64,000 nucleotides of DNA, taken from positions 42,027-106,026 of the forward strand of contig NZ_JAAQRO010000046.1 in assembly GCF_012070565.1 (NCBI RefSeq), given 5' to 3'. Positions 24,430 through 33,606 of this stretch are shown in pieces (the stretch's first letter is position 1; every line of letters starts with the position of its first letter). The notes under the pieces are model-generated. The model did not search any database. It was not told the origin of the DNA and saw only the letters and a program-made list of their open reading frames with translations. A program made the translations under genes and the position numbers. The stretch is from Anaerosporobacter faecicola. GTDB taxonomy: Bacteria; Bacillota; Clostridia; Lachnospirales; Lachnospiraceae.

Positions 24430-27400
24430 ATGAATATACAAAATGTTAATTCACAAGTAACCAGTACGAATATCCAGAATAATAATCAGAATAATGATAG
24501 CCTCTTATCATTGGGAAATGTAGGAGACGAAATTGAGGGTATCGTAACAGAGGTATCCGATTCTGTTGCTATAAATTTTGGTGGAAAAGAATTATCTCTG
24601 CCAAAGGGTTCTGTACAAAGTGCAACCAAGGGAGAAACCAAACGTTTTGAAATTATGGAACTGTCACCAAGCCGTGTCGTATTACGAGAACTTGGCGTAA
24701 ATAAAGTGATTACACAAAATATTCAAGCCTTCTGCACAAAAGTTGAAACGGATCAAGCTGCTTTTAATAAGCATTTACAGGATGGAGTGAATGGAGAGGC
24801 AAACGGAAGCTTGCGTGATTCAACCGATCGTATGACAGGAGAAGATGGCGAAGATCTGGAAGCGGATGGCTATAATTATAAGAAGTATGAACTGGAACGT
24901 CTAGAACGTGCATTGACTAGAATTAAGGAACAGAGAGCAAACCTACAGGAAAGTGTGGAAAATCAAGTTCAGAATAACAGGGAATCCAAAGAAGATATAC
25001 AAAGAATGGCATTACATATCTTAAAATCTTCACCATATGCTAACGAGATACTTGATAAATTAGAGGCAGGCAATCTTCCGATTACGGAGTCCAATATTAC
25101 GAAACTAGTGAATGGCATGAATCTTGCAGGCGCAATAACAGAAATGTCACAAGAGTCATATGCATATCTCATTCAAAACGATATGGATCTTACAGTTGGC
25201 AATGTATACAAAGCAAGCTATAGTGCATTTCAAAAAAATAGTACAGCCATATCAGAAGAAGAGTTCCAGCAATTAAAAGGACAAGTGGAGCAGGTAATTA
25301 CGAATGTGGGATACGAAGCCAATGAAGAAAATCTGGCAAGTGCAAAATGGATGCTTGAGCAGGAATTACCGTTGACAGAAGAATCCTTTAAAAAGTTAAA
25401 AGAACTAGAAAATTTAAAAGATTCTTATCAGGTAAGTCGTGTGCTTGATCAAATGATTCGTACGATGGAACAAGGGAATTCTGCGGAAGATACGTTGCTA
25501 GTTGATCAGAAAGAAGACGTAAAGAAAGTTCTTGCTGATCTTAATAAAATCTCTGATGAAGCAATCATAGAGACGGTGAAAAAGCAGGAAATAAAGGATA
25601 TTACCATTGCTATGCTTAAGAATGAGCAAGAGCAATTGAATCAATTCAGTGCAGAAGCAAGCAATGTACAAATACAACCAGCTACAAACGCAGTAATTAC
25701 AGAAATGCTGGGTGCTAATGCTGCGGAGTTTGATATTAAGGCAGTACAGGCAAAACGTCAATTAGAAGAAATTCGCTTAAAAATGACAGTGGAAGCTGGA
25801 CAAAAGATGGCGGAAAAAGGAATTGATATTAATACTACAAGTTTGGAAAAGATAGTACAGGAGTTACGCAATTTAGAAGACGAGTATTATAAGAACCTTT
25901 TAAAAGAAAGCGGAACGGCACAAACAGCAGAGAATGTAACCACACTTCGTGATACAACTCAAAAAATTAATGAATTAAAGTGGATGCCAAATACGTTACT
26001 GGCTGATACATTTACCAAGAGAGCAGAATCAACCCTTCAATCATTACATGATGCAGGTTCCGTTGCAAAATCAAAATACGAAGCAGCGAATGAATCCTAT
26101 GAGACATTAATGACCGCACCACGACAAGATATGGGTGACAGTATACAGAAAGCATTTCGCAATAGTATGTCAGATATTTTGAGTTCTCTAGCTCTTGAAG
26201 ATACACAGGCAAATCAAAGGGCAGTACGAATGCTGGCATATAACGGCATGGATATTACCAGTGAAAATATAGCATCAATGAAGGAATATGATGAAAAAGT
26301 CAATACACTACTGACCAATCTTACACCATCCGTGACAATGGATTTTATTAAAGAAAATAAAAATCCATTGAATATTTCTTTAGATGATTTGAATGTACAG
26401 GTGCAACAGCTCAAAGAGGAAAAAGGAATTACGCAGGAAGATGGTTATGCAAAATACCTATATAAATTAGAAAAACAAGAGGGGATTACAGAACAAGAAA
26501 GAGAAGCTTATATTGGTATCTATCGTTTGTTAAATAACGTGAACCGTACAGACGGCGCTGCAATTGGTGCATTAGTCAAGTCGGGACGGGACATTACCCT
26601 TGGTAATTTGCTAACAGAAGCAAGAACAAAACGAGGAAAAGGCGTGGATCAAACCATTGACAATTCTTTTGGTATGCTTTCTGAATTAAATTATACATCA
26701 AAAACGATTACACAACAGATTAATACTGGATTCACGGAATCTCCTACCGATGAAGATGCAAAGATAAAGGAGAGTGGACAAGCCACTACTTCATACAACC
26801 AGATGCTTTTACAGGAAATCTTATCCACGATTACACCATCACAATTAAATCAGGTTATGGAAAAAGAAGAGTGGTCAGACTTATCTCTTGAGAAGCTTAA
26901 AGAAATGTTGGATGAACAACCAGAGGATGAAACGGTAAAGCAAGCGTACTATTCAAATCAGGTAAAAGAATTAAGAAAACTTGCGGAAGAAAGCGAAACT
27001 GCAATCCAATTTTTATCCGATCAAAATATTCCAATTACCATACAGTCCATTCAGGAAGCACAAGTGTTACTAAATAAGGAAAACACTATATACAAACAAG
27101 TATTAAACTATGCAAAACAGCAGTCAGAACAGGAAGATGTGGACACTGATCAAACCGATCGGATTGCACAGATGGACAGTGTGATGAATGCAATTGTGGA
27201 ATCCCTTGATAATCGAGAAGAATTGCAAAAAGAATTAAGTGAATTCGCAGAAGTAGCAGAACATGTACTTGAAAAAGAAGTGGAAAATCCACAGATAGAT
27301 GCACAAGAAGTAAATGCCCTTCAAATTTTGCGTGGAGCTATTCGATTGTCTAGTAGAATGAACCATAATGAGTATTATGATATTCCAGTAAAGGTAGGAG

Positions 27401-27807
27401 ATCAGATAACAAATATATCCCTTACCGTTGTTCGTGGCAGTGGTAAACAGGATAGTAAGATGTCCATGTCGGTACAATCTGAAAAGTATGGTACAATTGA
27501 AGCGCAGTTCCAAATTAACCAACGACAAGCAAAAGGAATGATCTTATGCCAGAATCAAGAAGCAAGTGAAATGGTGAAAGAAAGTATGCAAGCTATAAGC
27601 AAGAATTTGGAACAACAAAATATAAAATTAAGTCAAATGGATATAGGAATCGAGAATATTGGTAGACAATCTTACACAGCAAAAGGAAAAATAAATAATC
27701 AACAAGTGGAGCAACAAGATACAGATTCTAAAGTGACAACGAAAGAATTATATCAGGTTGCAAAATCCTTTGTGGTAATGATTAAACAAATGGAACAAGT
27801 GGAATAA
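24430..27807 (+). CDS. Large FliK-like protein (probable DUF6240 family)
   Basis: A 1125-residue protein with no signal peptide or membrane segment. Residues 30-85 form a small beta unit (GDEIEGIVTEVSDSVAINFG). The middle (about 140-980) is mostly charged helix with repeated short units such as LDKLEAGNLPITESNITKL, LEQELPLTEESFKKL and LAYNGMDITSENIASM, a roughly 50-80-residue pattern of the kind 'x-x-I-T-x-E-S-I'. The end (about 1000-1100) reads KVGDQITNISLTVVRGSGKQ and YGTIEAQFQINQRQAKGMIL, then a long helix, like the C-terminal domain of flagellar hook-length control protein FliK. Family and role are inferred. It stands alone behind a structured leader, with AGAGGTG before the ATG and no flagellar neighbours. 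Confidence 0.6.
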   Translation: MNIQNVNSQVTSTNIQNNNQNNDSLLSLGNVGDEIEGIVTEVSDSVAINFGGKELSLPKGSVQSATKGETKRFEIMELSPSRVVLRELGVNKVITQNIQAFCTKVETDQAAFNKHLQDGVNGEANGSLRDSTDRMTGEDGEDLEADGYNYKKYELERLERALTRIKEQRANLQESVENQVQNNRESKEDIQRMALHILKSSPYANEILDKLEAGNLPITESNITKLVNGMNLAGAITEMSQESYAYLIQNDMDLTVGNVYKASYSAFQKNSTAISEEEFQQLKGQVEQVITNVGYEANEENLASAKWMLEQELPLTEESFKKLKELENLKDSYQVSRVLDQMIRTMEQGNSAEDTLLVDQKEDVKKVLADLNKISDEAIIETVKKQEIKDITIAMLKNEQEQLNQFSAEASNVQIQPATNAVITEMLGANAAEFDIKAVQAKRQLEEIRLKMTVEAGQKMAEKGIDINTTSLEKIVQELRNLEDEYYKNLLKESGTAQTAENVTTLRDTTQKINELKWMPNTLLADTFTKRAESTLQSLHDAGSVAKSKYEAANESYETLMTAPRQDMGDSIQKAFRNSMSDILSSLALEDTQANQRAVRMLAYNGMDITSENIASMKEYDEKVNTLLTNLTPSVTMDFIKENKNPLNISLDDLNVQVQQLKEEKGITQEDGYAKYLYKLEKQEGITEQEREAYIGIYRLLNNVNRTDGAAIGALVKSGRDITLGNLLTEARTKRGKGVDQTIDNSFGMLSELNYTSKTITQQINTGFTESPTDEDAKIKESGQATTSYNQMLLQEILSTITPSQLNQVMEKEEWSDLSLEKLKEMLDEQPEDETVKQAYYSNQVKELRKLAEESETAIQFLSDQNIPITIQSIQEAQVLLNKENTIYKQVLNYAKQQSEQEDVDTDQTDRIAQMDSVMNAIVESLDNREELQKELSEFAEVAEHVLEKEVENPQIDAQEVNALQILRGAIRLSSRMNHNEYYDIPVKVGDQITNISLTVVRGSGKQDSKMSMSVQSEKYGTIEAQFQINQRQAKGMILCQNQEASEMVKESMQAISKNLEQQNIKLSQMDIGIENIGRQSYTAKGKINNQQVEQQDTDSKVTTKELYQVAKSFVVMIKQMEQVE

Positions 27808-27859
27808 AGATAATATAATAAACAAAGATAATTAATTAATAAAATAAGTAAAAAGATTA

Positions 27860-27929
27860 AAAACTTCCTGAATGGAATGTTCTAGAGTAGACAGAAGGCC
27901 TTATCTTAACATTGATTCAGGAAGTTTTT
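27860..27929. terminator. Bidirectional terminator
   Basis: AAAACTTCCTGAAT pairs with ATTCAGGAAGTTTT followed by TC; the arms enclose a 41-base loop. It lies between the FliK-like gene and the convergent LacI-type gene, which ends one base later. Confidence 0.75.
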
Positions 27930-29006
27930 CTATTCTCTATTAGGCAAATTCTTCTCGAGAGTTGTTGTAATATCTATTGTTGACTTTTTGGCAACGTTCT
28001 GTGCGATGGTCGTTTTGGAACATTTAGCAGTAGAGGAACGTTCAATGAATTTGGCGCGTAATAACATTTTACTGATCGTTACATTATGTACTAATCCATC
28101 TAATAAAAGAAAAGCACTTTTACCAAGGTCGATTCGATCTTGCCTTACCGTAGTAAGTGGTGGGTTTAATTGAACAGCAATTGGAAGGTCATCAAATCCA
28201 ATTACACTAATATCCTCTGGGACACGAAGACCCATTTTTGTTACTTCCGAGATAACACCAGACGCAATCAAGTCACTGGCACAGATTATAGCAGTTGCTC
28301 CGTTTTTTAGAAAGGTAGGAACATGGTATTTGGCACAATCGGGTACATAATATCCATATTCAATCAGTTCATCACTAGGAATAAGACCACATGACTCCAT
28401 ACTTTGAACAAATGCTTGATATCTTTGATCAGAAACCATAGAATTTTTTGATCCATTTAAAAATGCGATCTTTTTGTGACCAAGAGAATATAAATGATTT
28501 ACAGCAGTATGAATTCCTTCAAAACTATCGGTTCCAACATAGCCAACATGGTTATTGTTTTCGATATAATTATCAAAAAGAACAGTTGGGACAGTAGTTT
28601 TATAGAGCTGTTTCACCCAGTCATCATGAAGAGCAAAACCTAGTAAGAAAGCACCGCAATATCCATTTTTCAACATAAAAGTATCGAATTTCTCTTCTGT
28701 TTGCATGTTTAAGTTTGTAGGAATAACCGTTACATCCCAATGGCGTCTTGCAGCTGAGAGTTTAAAACCAACAATGATTTCATAACCAAATTGGTCTATA
28801 TTTTCGTAATCCATATTTTCGATTAATATACAAACCTTGCGTTTTCCTTGATTACGCATTTTTTTAGAGGCATATCCCATCTCAACAGCGGTATCCAGAA
28901 CAAGTTGGCGCATCTCATCACTTATGTCGCTGGCACCGTTAAGTCCTTTTGAAACAGTACTAACAGCTATGCCTAATTTATTGGCAATGTCTTTAATAGT
29001 AGCCAT
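27930..29006 (-). CDS. LacI-family regulator, probable maltodextrin/glucan repressor
   Basis: A 358-residue LacI/GalR protein. Residues 1-50 are the helix-turn-helix and hinge helix: ATIKDIANKLGIAVSTVSKG then LNGASDIS. The rest is the periplasmic-binding-like effector domain (VCILIENMDYENIDQFG, TVLFDNYIENNNHVGYVGTD, ISVIGFDDLPIAVQLNPPLTT). AAAGGAGGAGAC lies just before ATG 29006, ruling out an in-frame start 63 bases upstream. It is divergent from the 4-alpha-glucanotransferase gene, whose two promoters share a repeated CGAAA motif. Control of the maltodextrin genes is a sound inference; the effector is unknown. Confidence 0.85.
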   Translation of the reverse strand: MATIKDIANKLGIAVSTVSKGLNGASDISDEMRQLVLDTAVEMGYASKKMRNQGKRKVCILIENMDYENIDQFGYEIIVGFKLSAARRHWDVTVIPTNLNMQTEEKFDTFMLKNGYCGAFLLGFALHDDWVKQLYKTTVPTVLFDNYIENNNHVGYVGTDSFEGIHTAVNHLYSLGHKKIAFLNGSKNSMVSDQRYQAFVQSMESCGLIPSDELIEYGYYVPDCAKYHVPTFLKNGATAIICASDLIASGVISEVTKMGLRVPEDISVIGFDDLPIAVQLNPPLTTVRQDRIDLGKSAFLLLDGLVHNVTISKMLLRAKFIERSSTAKCSKTTIAQNVAKKSTIDITTTLEKNLPNRE

Positions 29007-29200
29007 TGTCTCCTCCTTTTGTAGTGTACTTTTTGTAAAAAGTATACTACCGATAACTTGTGTTTTCAATAAATATAAATTAATTCGTGATTATGTTAAA
29101 AAAAAGTAATAAAATTTGTGAACTAATGTAGGAGATAAAGAAAATTAGTTTTCACACGAAAAAAACAGAAAAGAAATAATAGCTAATAAGCAACAGTATA

Positions 29201-29260
29201 GTTGACAATAATAGCCATAAATGCTATAATTTTTTTATTGGTTTCGAAAATTTCCGAAAA
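29201..29260 (+). promoter_or_regulatory. Upstream promoter P1 of the glucan operon with CGAAA-N5-CGAAA site
   Basis: TTGACA (29201-29206), 18-bp spacer, TATAAT (29225-29230). CGAAA occurs at 29245 and 29255, 10 bp apart, 15 bp downstream of the -10 box. The whole 29007-29548 gap holds regulatory DNA and no clear gene. Confidence 0.6.
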
Positions 29261-29280
29261 AATATTTAGAAAGGAGCTAA

Positions 29281-29325
29281 TTGCACCTCATTTTTCAAAG
29301 TGCACACCCCGTGCAAAGCTTATAA
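29281..29325 (+). CDS. Possible 14-residue leader ORF
   Basis: TTG start with AAAGGAG 4 bases upstream, reading MHLIFQSAHPVQSL to TAA. A small hairpin TGCAC-ACCCC-GTGCA (29301-29315) overlaps its 3' half, and the TTGCAC at the start can pair with GTGCAA as an alternative. It could be a leader peptide of the P1 transcript, or chance. Confidence 0.2.
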   Translation: MHLIFQSAHPVQSL

Positions 29326-29457
29326 GAATATTCCGCTTTTTATACAAAAGTACTAGTTTTATGTACTGTTTAGAACGTTAAATAGTAGTTAAAAGTAAAT
29401 CTAAACAAATAAAACGAAATAAAATTAAAAAATAATATTAATAATAACTATAAAAAA

Positions 29458-29525
29458 CGAAAGCGCTATTGACAAAGTATAGCAAAAGTGATATTCTTAT
29501 TTTAGTATTTCGAAACTTATCGAAA
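29458..29525 (+). promoter_or_regulatory. Promoter P2 of the glucan operon with cre-like site and CGAAA-N5-CGAAA site
   Basis: TTGACA (29469-29474), 17-bp spacer, TATTCT (29492-29497). CGAAAGCGCTATTG (29458-29471) resembles a CcpA cre site and touches the -35 box. CGAAA at 29511 and 29521 repeats the P1 motif with the same 10-bp period, 14 bp after the -10 box. This fits LacI-type repression plus carbon catabolite control. Confidence 0.6.
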
Positions 29526-29548
29526 ATATAAGAGAGTGTAGAGCAAGT

Positions 29549-31048
29549 ATGGCAAATAAAAATACTGAATTAACAAGAGGAGCTGGTTTGTTACTACCAG
29601 TAAGTAGTTTACCTTCTCCATACGGCATTGGAACATTTGGTAAAGCTGGATATGATTTTGTAGATACATTGGTAGAAGCAAAACAAATCTACTGGCAAGT
29701 GCTTCCTTTAGGACCAACTAGTTATGGAGATAGCCCATATCAATCTTTTTCCGCATTTGCTGGAAATCCTTACTTCATTGATCTTGATACTTTGATCGAA
29801 GAGGGCATACTGAAAAAGTCAGAAGTTGAGGCATATGATTGGGGACAAGATGATTCGAAAGTTGATTATGAAGCAATTTATAATAGTCGCTTTCATGTAT
29901 TAAAGAAAGCTTTTGAACGAAGTAAGCATCAAACGCAGAAATCGTACATACAGTTTTGTAATGAGAATGAATACTGGTTAGATGATTACAGCTTATATAT
30001 GGCGATTAAAAATCATTTTGAAAGCAAAGAATGGTTACTATGGGACGAAGATATTCGTTTTCGTAAACCAGAGGCAGTTGCAAGCTATCAAAAGAAACTA
30101 AAGAATGATGTAGACTTTTGGAAGTTTTGTCAATACAAGTTCTATGAACAATGGTTTGCATTAAAAGCATATGCAAATAAAAAAGGAATTCAGATTATTG
30201 GTGACATTCCTCTTTATGTAGCAATGGATAGTTCAGACGTATGGGTACACGGTGATCTGTTTGAACTTGATGAGAGAAAGAAACCAATCAATATAGCAGG
30301 TGTTCCACCAGATTGTTTCTCAGTAACAGGACAACGATGGGGAAATCCATTGTACGACTGGAACAAGATGGAACAAGACGATTTTAGTTGGTGGAGAAAA
30401 CGAATGTCAGCATCAGCAAAACTTTATGATGTTGTACGTATCGATCACTTTATTGGAATTGTTCGATATTTCCGTATTCCTGCAGAATGTGAAACAGCAG
30501 AACGAGGAAAGTACAAAAAAGGTCCAGGTAGCAAATTAACAAAAGTAATCGTTGAATCAATCGGAGATGCAAAGATTATTGCAGAAGATTTAGGCGTTAT
30601 CATTCCTTCCGTAAGACAATTAATGGAACGTACGGGCTTCCCAGGAATGAAGATTTTACAATTTGCTTTTAACAGTGGTCCAGAAAGTGAATATTTACCT
30701 CATAACTATAAAACAAGTAATACCGTTGTTTATGGTGGTACACATGATAACCAAACCTTGGTTGGATACCTCAAAAACATGGAAAAGAAAGAAGAACAAT
30801 ATGCTTGCGAATATTTGGGAGTCAAGAGAAAGAATGATATCCCTGATGCAGTTGTAAAATTGGCATATGCAAGTAATGCTGCAGTTGCAATATTTCAAGT
30901 ACAAGATATTCTCAAACTTGATGATCAAGCGCGAATGAATCTACCATCTAGCTTAGGTGGTAATTGGCAGTGGAGAATGACAAAAGGACAATTATCCCAG
31001 GAAGATATCATGCGGTTACATACGTTAGCAGATACTTATGGAAGATAA
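29549..31048 (+). CDS. malQ: 4-alpha-glucanotransferase (amylomaltase, GH77)
   Basis: A 499-residue cytoplasmic GH77 enzyme that disproportionates maltodextrins, releasing glucose and building longer chains for the phosphorylase. Family marks: AGLLLPVSSLPSPYGIGTFG at the start, QVLPLGPTSYGDSPYQSFSA, IIGDIPLYVAMDSSDVW, VVRIDHFIGIVRYFRIPA (nucleophile Asp), IIAEDLGVI (acid/base Glu) and YGGTHDNQTLVGYL (HD). The length is standard for bacterial MalQ. GAGAGTGTAG precedes the ATG. It is the first gene after the two LacI-type operator promoters, and the phosphorylase gene follows 61 bases later. Confidence 0.95.
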   Translation: MANKNTELTRGAGLLLPVSSLPSPYGIGTFGKAGYDFVDTLVEAKQIYWQVLPLGPTSYGDSPYQSFSAFAGNPYFIDLDTLIEEGILKKSEVEAYDWGQDDSKVDYEAIYNSRFHVLKKAFERSKHQTQKSYIQFCNENEYWLDDYSLYMAIKNHFESKEWLLWDEDIRFRKPEAVASYQKKLKNDVDFWKFCQYKFYEQWFALKAYANKKGIQIIGDIPLYVAMDSSDVWVHGDLFELDERKKPINIAGVPPDCFSVTGQRWGNPLYDWNKMEQDDFSWWRKRMSASAKLYDVVRIDHFIGIVRYFRIPAECETAERGKYKKGPGSKLTKVIVESIGDAKIIAEDLGVIIPSVRQLMERTGFPGMKILQFAFNSGPESEYLPHNYKTSNTVVYGGTHDNQTLVGYLKNMEKKEEQYACEYLGVKRKNDIPDAVVKLAYASNAAVAIFQVQDILKLDDQARMNLPSSLGGNWQWRMTKGQLSQEDIMRLHTLADTYGR

Positions 31049-31109
31049 TCATACTCAACCAAAATAAAACATTACCAAACCACAACGAGATGTTAAGGAG
31101 GAATAACGA

Positions 31110-33449
31110 GTGAGCAATTTTAAGACAAACGTAAAAACAATTCTTGAACTAGATTATTCAACAACAGTTAAAGAAGCAACAACAATTCAGTTATATAATG
31201 CTGTATCAAAAGCAGCAATGCAAATGGTAAATCCAGAAGAAGGAATTCAAGCAGAAGGTAAAAAAGTATGCTATTTATCAGCAGAATTCTTAATTGGTAG
31301 AATGGTTTATAATAACTTATTAAATCTTGGATTATTAAACCAATTTTCAGAGTTAATGAGTGAAAACAATATTGATATTAGAATCTTTGAAGATATTGAA
31401 GATGCAGCACTTGGTAATGGTGGTCTTGGAAGACTTGCAGCATGTTTCCTTGATTCAGGTGCAACAATCAATGTTCGTTTGAATGGATACGGACTTCGTT
31501 ACAAATATGGGTTATTCAAACAATATTTCGAAGATGGATTCCAAATGGAAACTGCAGATGACTGGCTAAAATGTGGAGATCCATGGTCAGTAAGAAAAGA
31601 AGAAGAAAAGATCTTGATTGAATTCAAGAATCAATCAGTATATGCAGTTCCTTATGACATGCCAGTAATTGGATATGGTGCACAAACAGTAAATACTCTT
31701 CGTTTATGGCAAGCAGAAGCATTGGAAAACTTCAATTTTGAAGCATTTAATGATTCAAAATATGAGAAATCAGTAAAAGAAAGAATTGATGCAGAAGCTA
31801 TTACGAATGTATTATATCCAAACGATAATACAGATGCTGGTAAGAAGTTACGTCTGAAACAACAATATTTCTTCTCAAGTGCATCTTTACAAGATGTAAT
31901 TAGAAAGTATAAGGCTGTTTTCGGTAACGATTTCAGTCACTTCTCAAGCGAGTATGCAATCCAATTAAATGATACGCATCCAGTTGTAGCGATCCCTGAA
32001 TTAATTCGTTTATTCATGGAACAAGAAGGAATGACATTTGCAAAAGCATTTAAGATTGCAAGAGAAACATTTGCATATACAAACCATACCGTTATGGCAG
32101 AAGCATTAGAAAAATGGTGGGTTAAGTTATTCAAGGCTGTTATTCCTAACGTATACAAATACGTAGTAATGATTCATAAAGCATTACTTAAAGAGTTAAA
32201 ATCTCTTGGTATTGCAGAAGAAGATCAAAAGAAATACTACATTATTGATGAAAATGATTTGATTCATATGGCACGTTTAGCAATTTATGCTAGCCATTCT
32301 ACAAACGGTGTTGCTTGGATTCATACCGAGATTCTTAAGAATGATGCATTACATGAATGGTATGAAATTTATCCAGAACGTTTTAATAATAAAACGAATG
32401 GTATTACACAACGTCGTTGGTTAGCACTTGCGAACATGGAGTTGTCCGGATTTATTACAGATAAGATCGGTAATTCATGGATTACTGACTTAGATAAATT
32501 AAAAGAGTTAGAAAAATTCAAAGATGATCAAAACGTGATCAAACAATTTGGTGATATTAAGAACATCAAAAAACGTCAACTTGCTGATTATATTAAAAAG
32601 CAAGAAGGCATTGAAGTAAATCCAGAATTTATCTTTGATATTCAGGTTAAGAGATTACATGAATATAAGAGACAATTATTAAATGCATTCTCTATATTAG
32701 ATATCTACTACGGATTAAAAGAAGGAAGAATTAAAGATTTTAATCCAACAGCATTTATCTTTGGAGCAAAGGCAGCACCTGGATACTTCAGAGCAAAAGG
32801 AATTATTAAATTCATTAATGAGATCGCTGAGATGATCGCAAATGATCCAGCAGTGAATGATAAACTTCAAGTTGTATTCGTTCACAACTATAACGTATCA
32901 TATGCAGAAATGATTACTCCAGCAGCTGATATTTCAGAACAAATCTCAACAGCTGGTACAGAAGCTTCTGGTACAGGTAACATGAAGTTCATGTTAAACG
33001 GTGCAGTTACTCTTGGTACATATGATGGTGCCAATGTAGAAATCGTACAACAAGCTGGAGAAGAAAATAACTATATCTTCGGTGCAAGAGTTGAAGACTT
33101 AGAAAAAATCAAAGATTCTTATGATCCAAATGTAATCTACAAAAAAGAAGCAAGAATCAAGAGAGTTGTTGATACATTAATCGATGGAACTTTTGATGAC
33201 AATGGAACAGGAATGTTCAAAGAATTATATGATTCTTTATTAAAAGGAGCTAGCTGGCATAAACCAGATAACTACTATCTGTTAGAGGATTTATTACCAT
33301 ATGTTGATGCAAAATTAAAAGCAAACAAAGATTACTCTGATACGTATGCATTCAGAAGAAAATGCTTTATCAACACTGCAAATGCAGGTAAATTCTCTAG
33401 TGACCGTACAATTCATGATTATGCAACAGAGATTTGGAAAGTCAAATAG
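31110..33449 (+). CDS. glgP: Glycogen/maltodextrin phosphorylase
   Basis: A 779-residue PLP enzyme that releases glucose-1-phosphate from alpha-1,4-glucans. Motifs: VCYLSAEFLIGRMVYNNLLN, ALGNGGLGRLAACFLDS, LNDTHPVVAIPELIRL, QVKRLHEYKRQLLN, and the PLP site EASGTGNMKFMLNG (Lys626). The start is GTG 31110 with AAGGAGGAATAAC upstream. Its codon use is more biased (GTA, CCA, TTC, AGA rich, few rare codons) than most genes here, suggesting high expression. It probably forms one operon with malQ. It could equally be called malP; glgP is used because the sequence alone does not separate glycogen from maltodextrin preference. Confidence 0.94.
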   Translation: MSNFKTNVKTILELDYSTTVKEATTIQLYNAVSKAAMQMVNPEEGIQAEGKKVCYLSAEFLIGRMVYNNLLNLGLLNQFSELMSENNIDIRIFEDIEDAALGNGGLGRLAACFLDSGATINVRLNGYGLRYKYGLFKQYFEDGFQMETADDWLKCGDPWSVRKEEEKILIEFKNQSVYAVPYDMPVIGYGAQTVNTLRLWQAEALENFNFEAFNDSKYEKSVKERIDAEAITNVLYPNDNTDAGKKLRLKQQYFFSSASLQDVIRKYKAVFGNDFSHFSSEYAIQLNDTHPVVAIPELIRLFMEQEGMTFAKAFKIARETFAYTNHTVMAEALEKWWVKLFKAVIPNVYKYVVMIHKALLKELKSLGIAEEDQKKYYIIDENDLIHMARLAIYASHSTNGVAWIHTEILKNDALHEWYEIYPERFNNKTNGITQRRWLALANMELSGFITDKIGNSWITDLDKLKELEKFKDDQNVIKQFGDIKNIKKRQLADYIKKQEGIEVNPEFIFDIQVKRLHEYKRQLLNAFSILDIYYGLKEGRIKDFNPTAFIFGAKAAPGYFRAKGIIKFINEIAEMIANDPAVNDKLQVVFVHNYNVSYAEMITPAADISEQISTAGTEASGTGNMKFMLNGAVTLGTYDGANVEIVQQAGEENNYIFGARVEDLEKIKDSYDPNVIYKKEARIKRVVDTLIDGTFDDNGTGMFKELYDSLLKGASWHKPDNYYLLEDLLPYVDAKLKANKDYSDTYAFRRKCFINTANAGKFSSDRTIHDYATEIWKVK

Positions 33450-33462
33450 GATATTAAGTTCG

Positions 33463-33554
33463 GAATAAATATGCATAGCATATTTTATTCATGACATAGA
33501 AAGGATTAAGAATTCTTTCTATGTCATGTGATAGAAGCATCTAAACTTCTATCA
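33463..33554 (+). terminator. Three hairpins in a row between phosphorylase and binding-protein genes
   Basis: Stems at 33463-33490 (GAATAAATATGC / GCATATTTTATTC), 33491-33527 (13 bp, ATGACATAGAAAG / CTTTCTATGTCAT) and 33529-33554 (TGATAGAAG / CTTCTATCA). None has a T run. They may stabilise the phosphorylase mRNA end, give partial termination or mark RNA processing before the importer genes. Confidence 0.6.
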
Positions 33555-33606
33555 TATAGAAAACCATAATACTTTTGGTTAAAAAAAGGAGAAAGAGGTA
33601 GAGATT

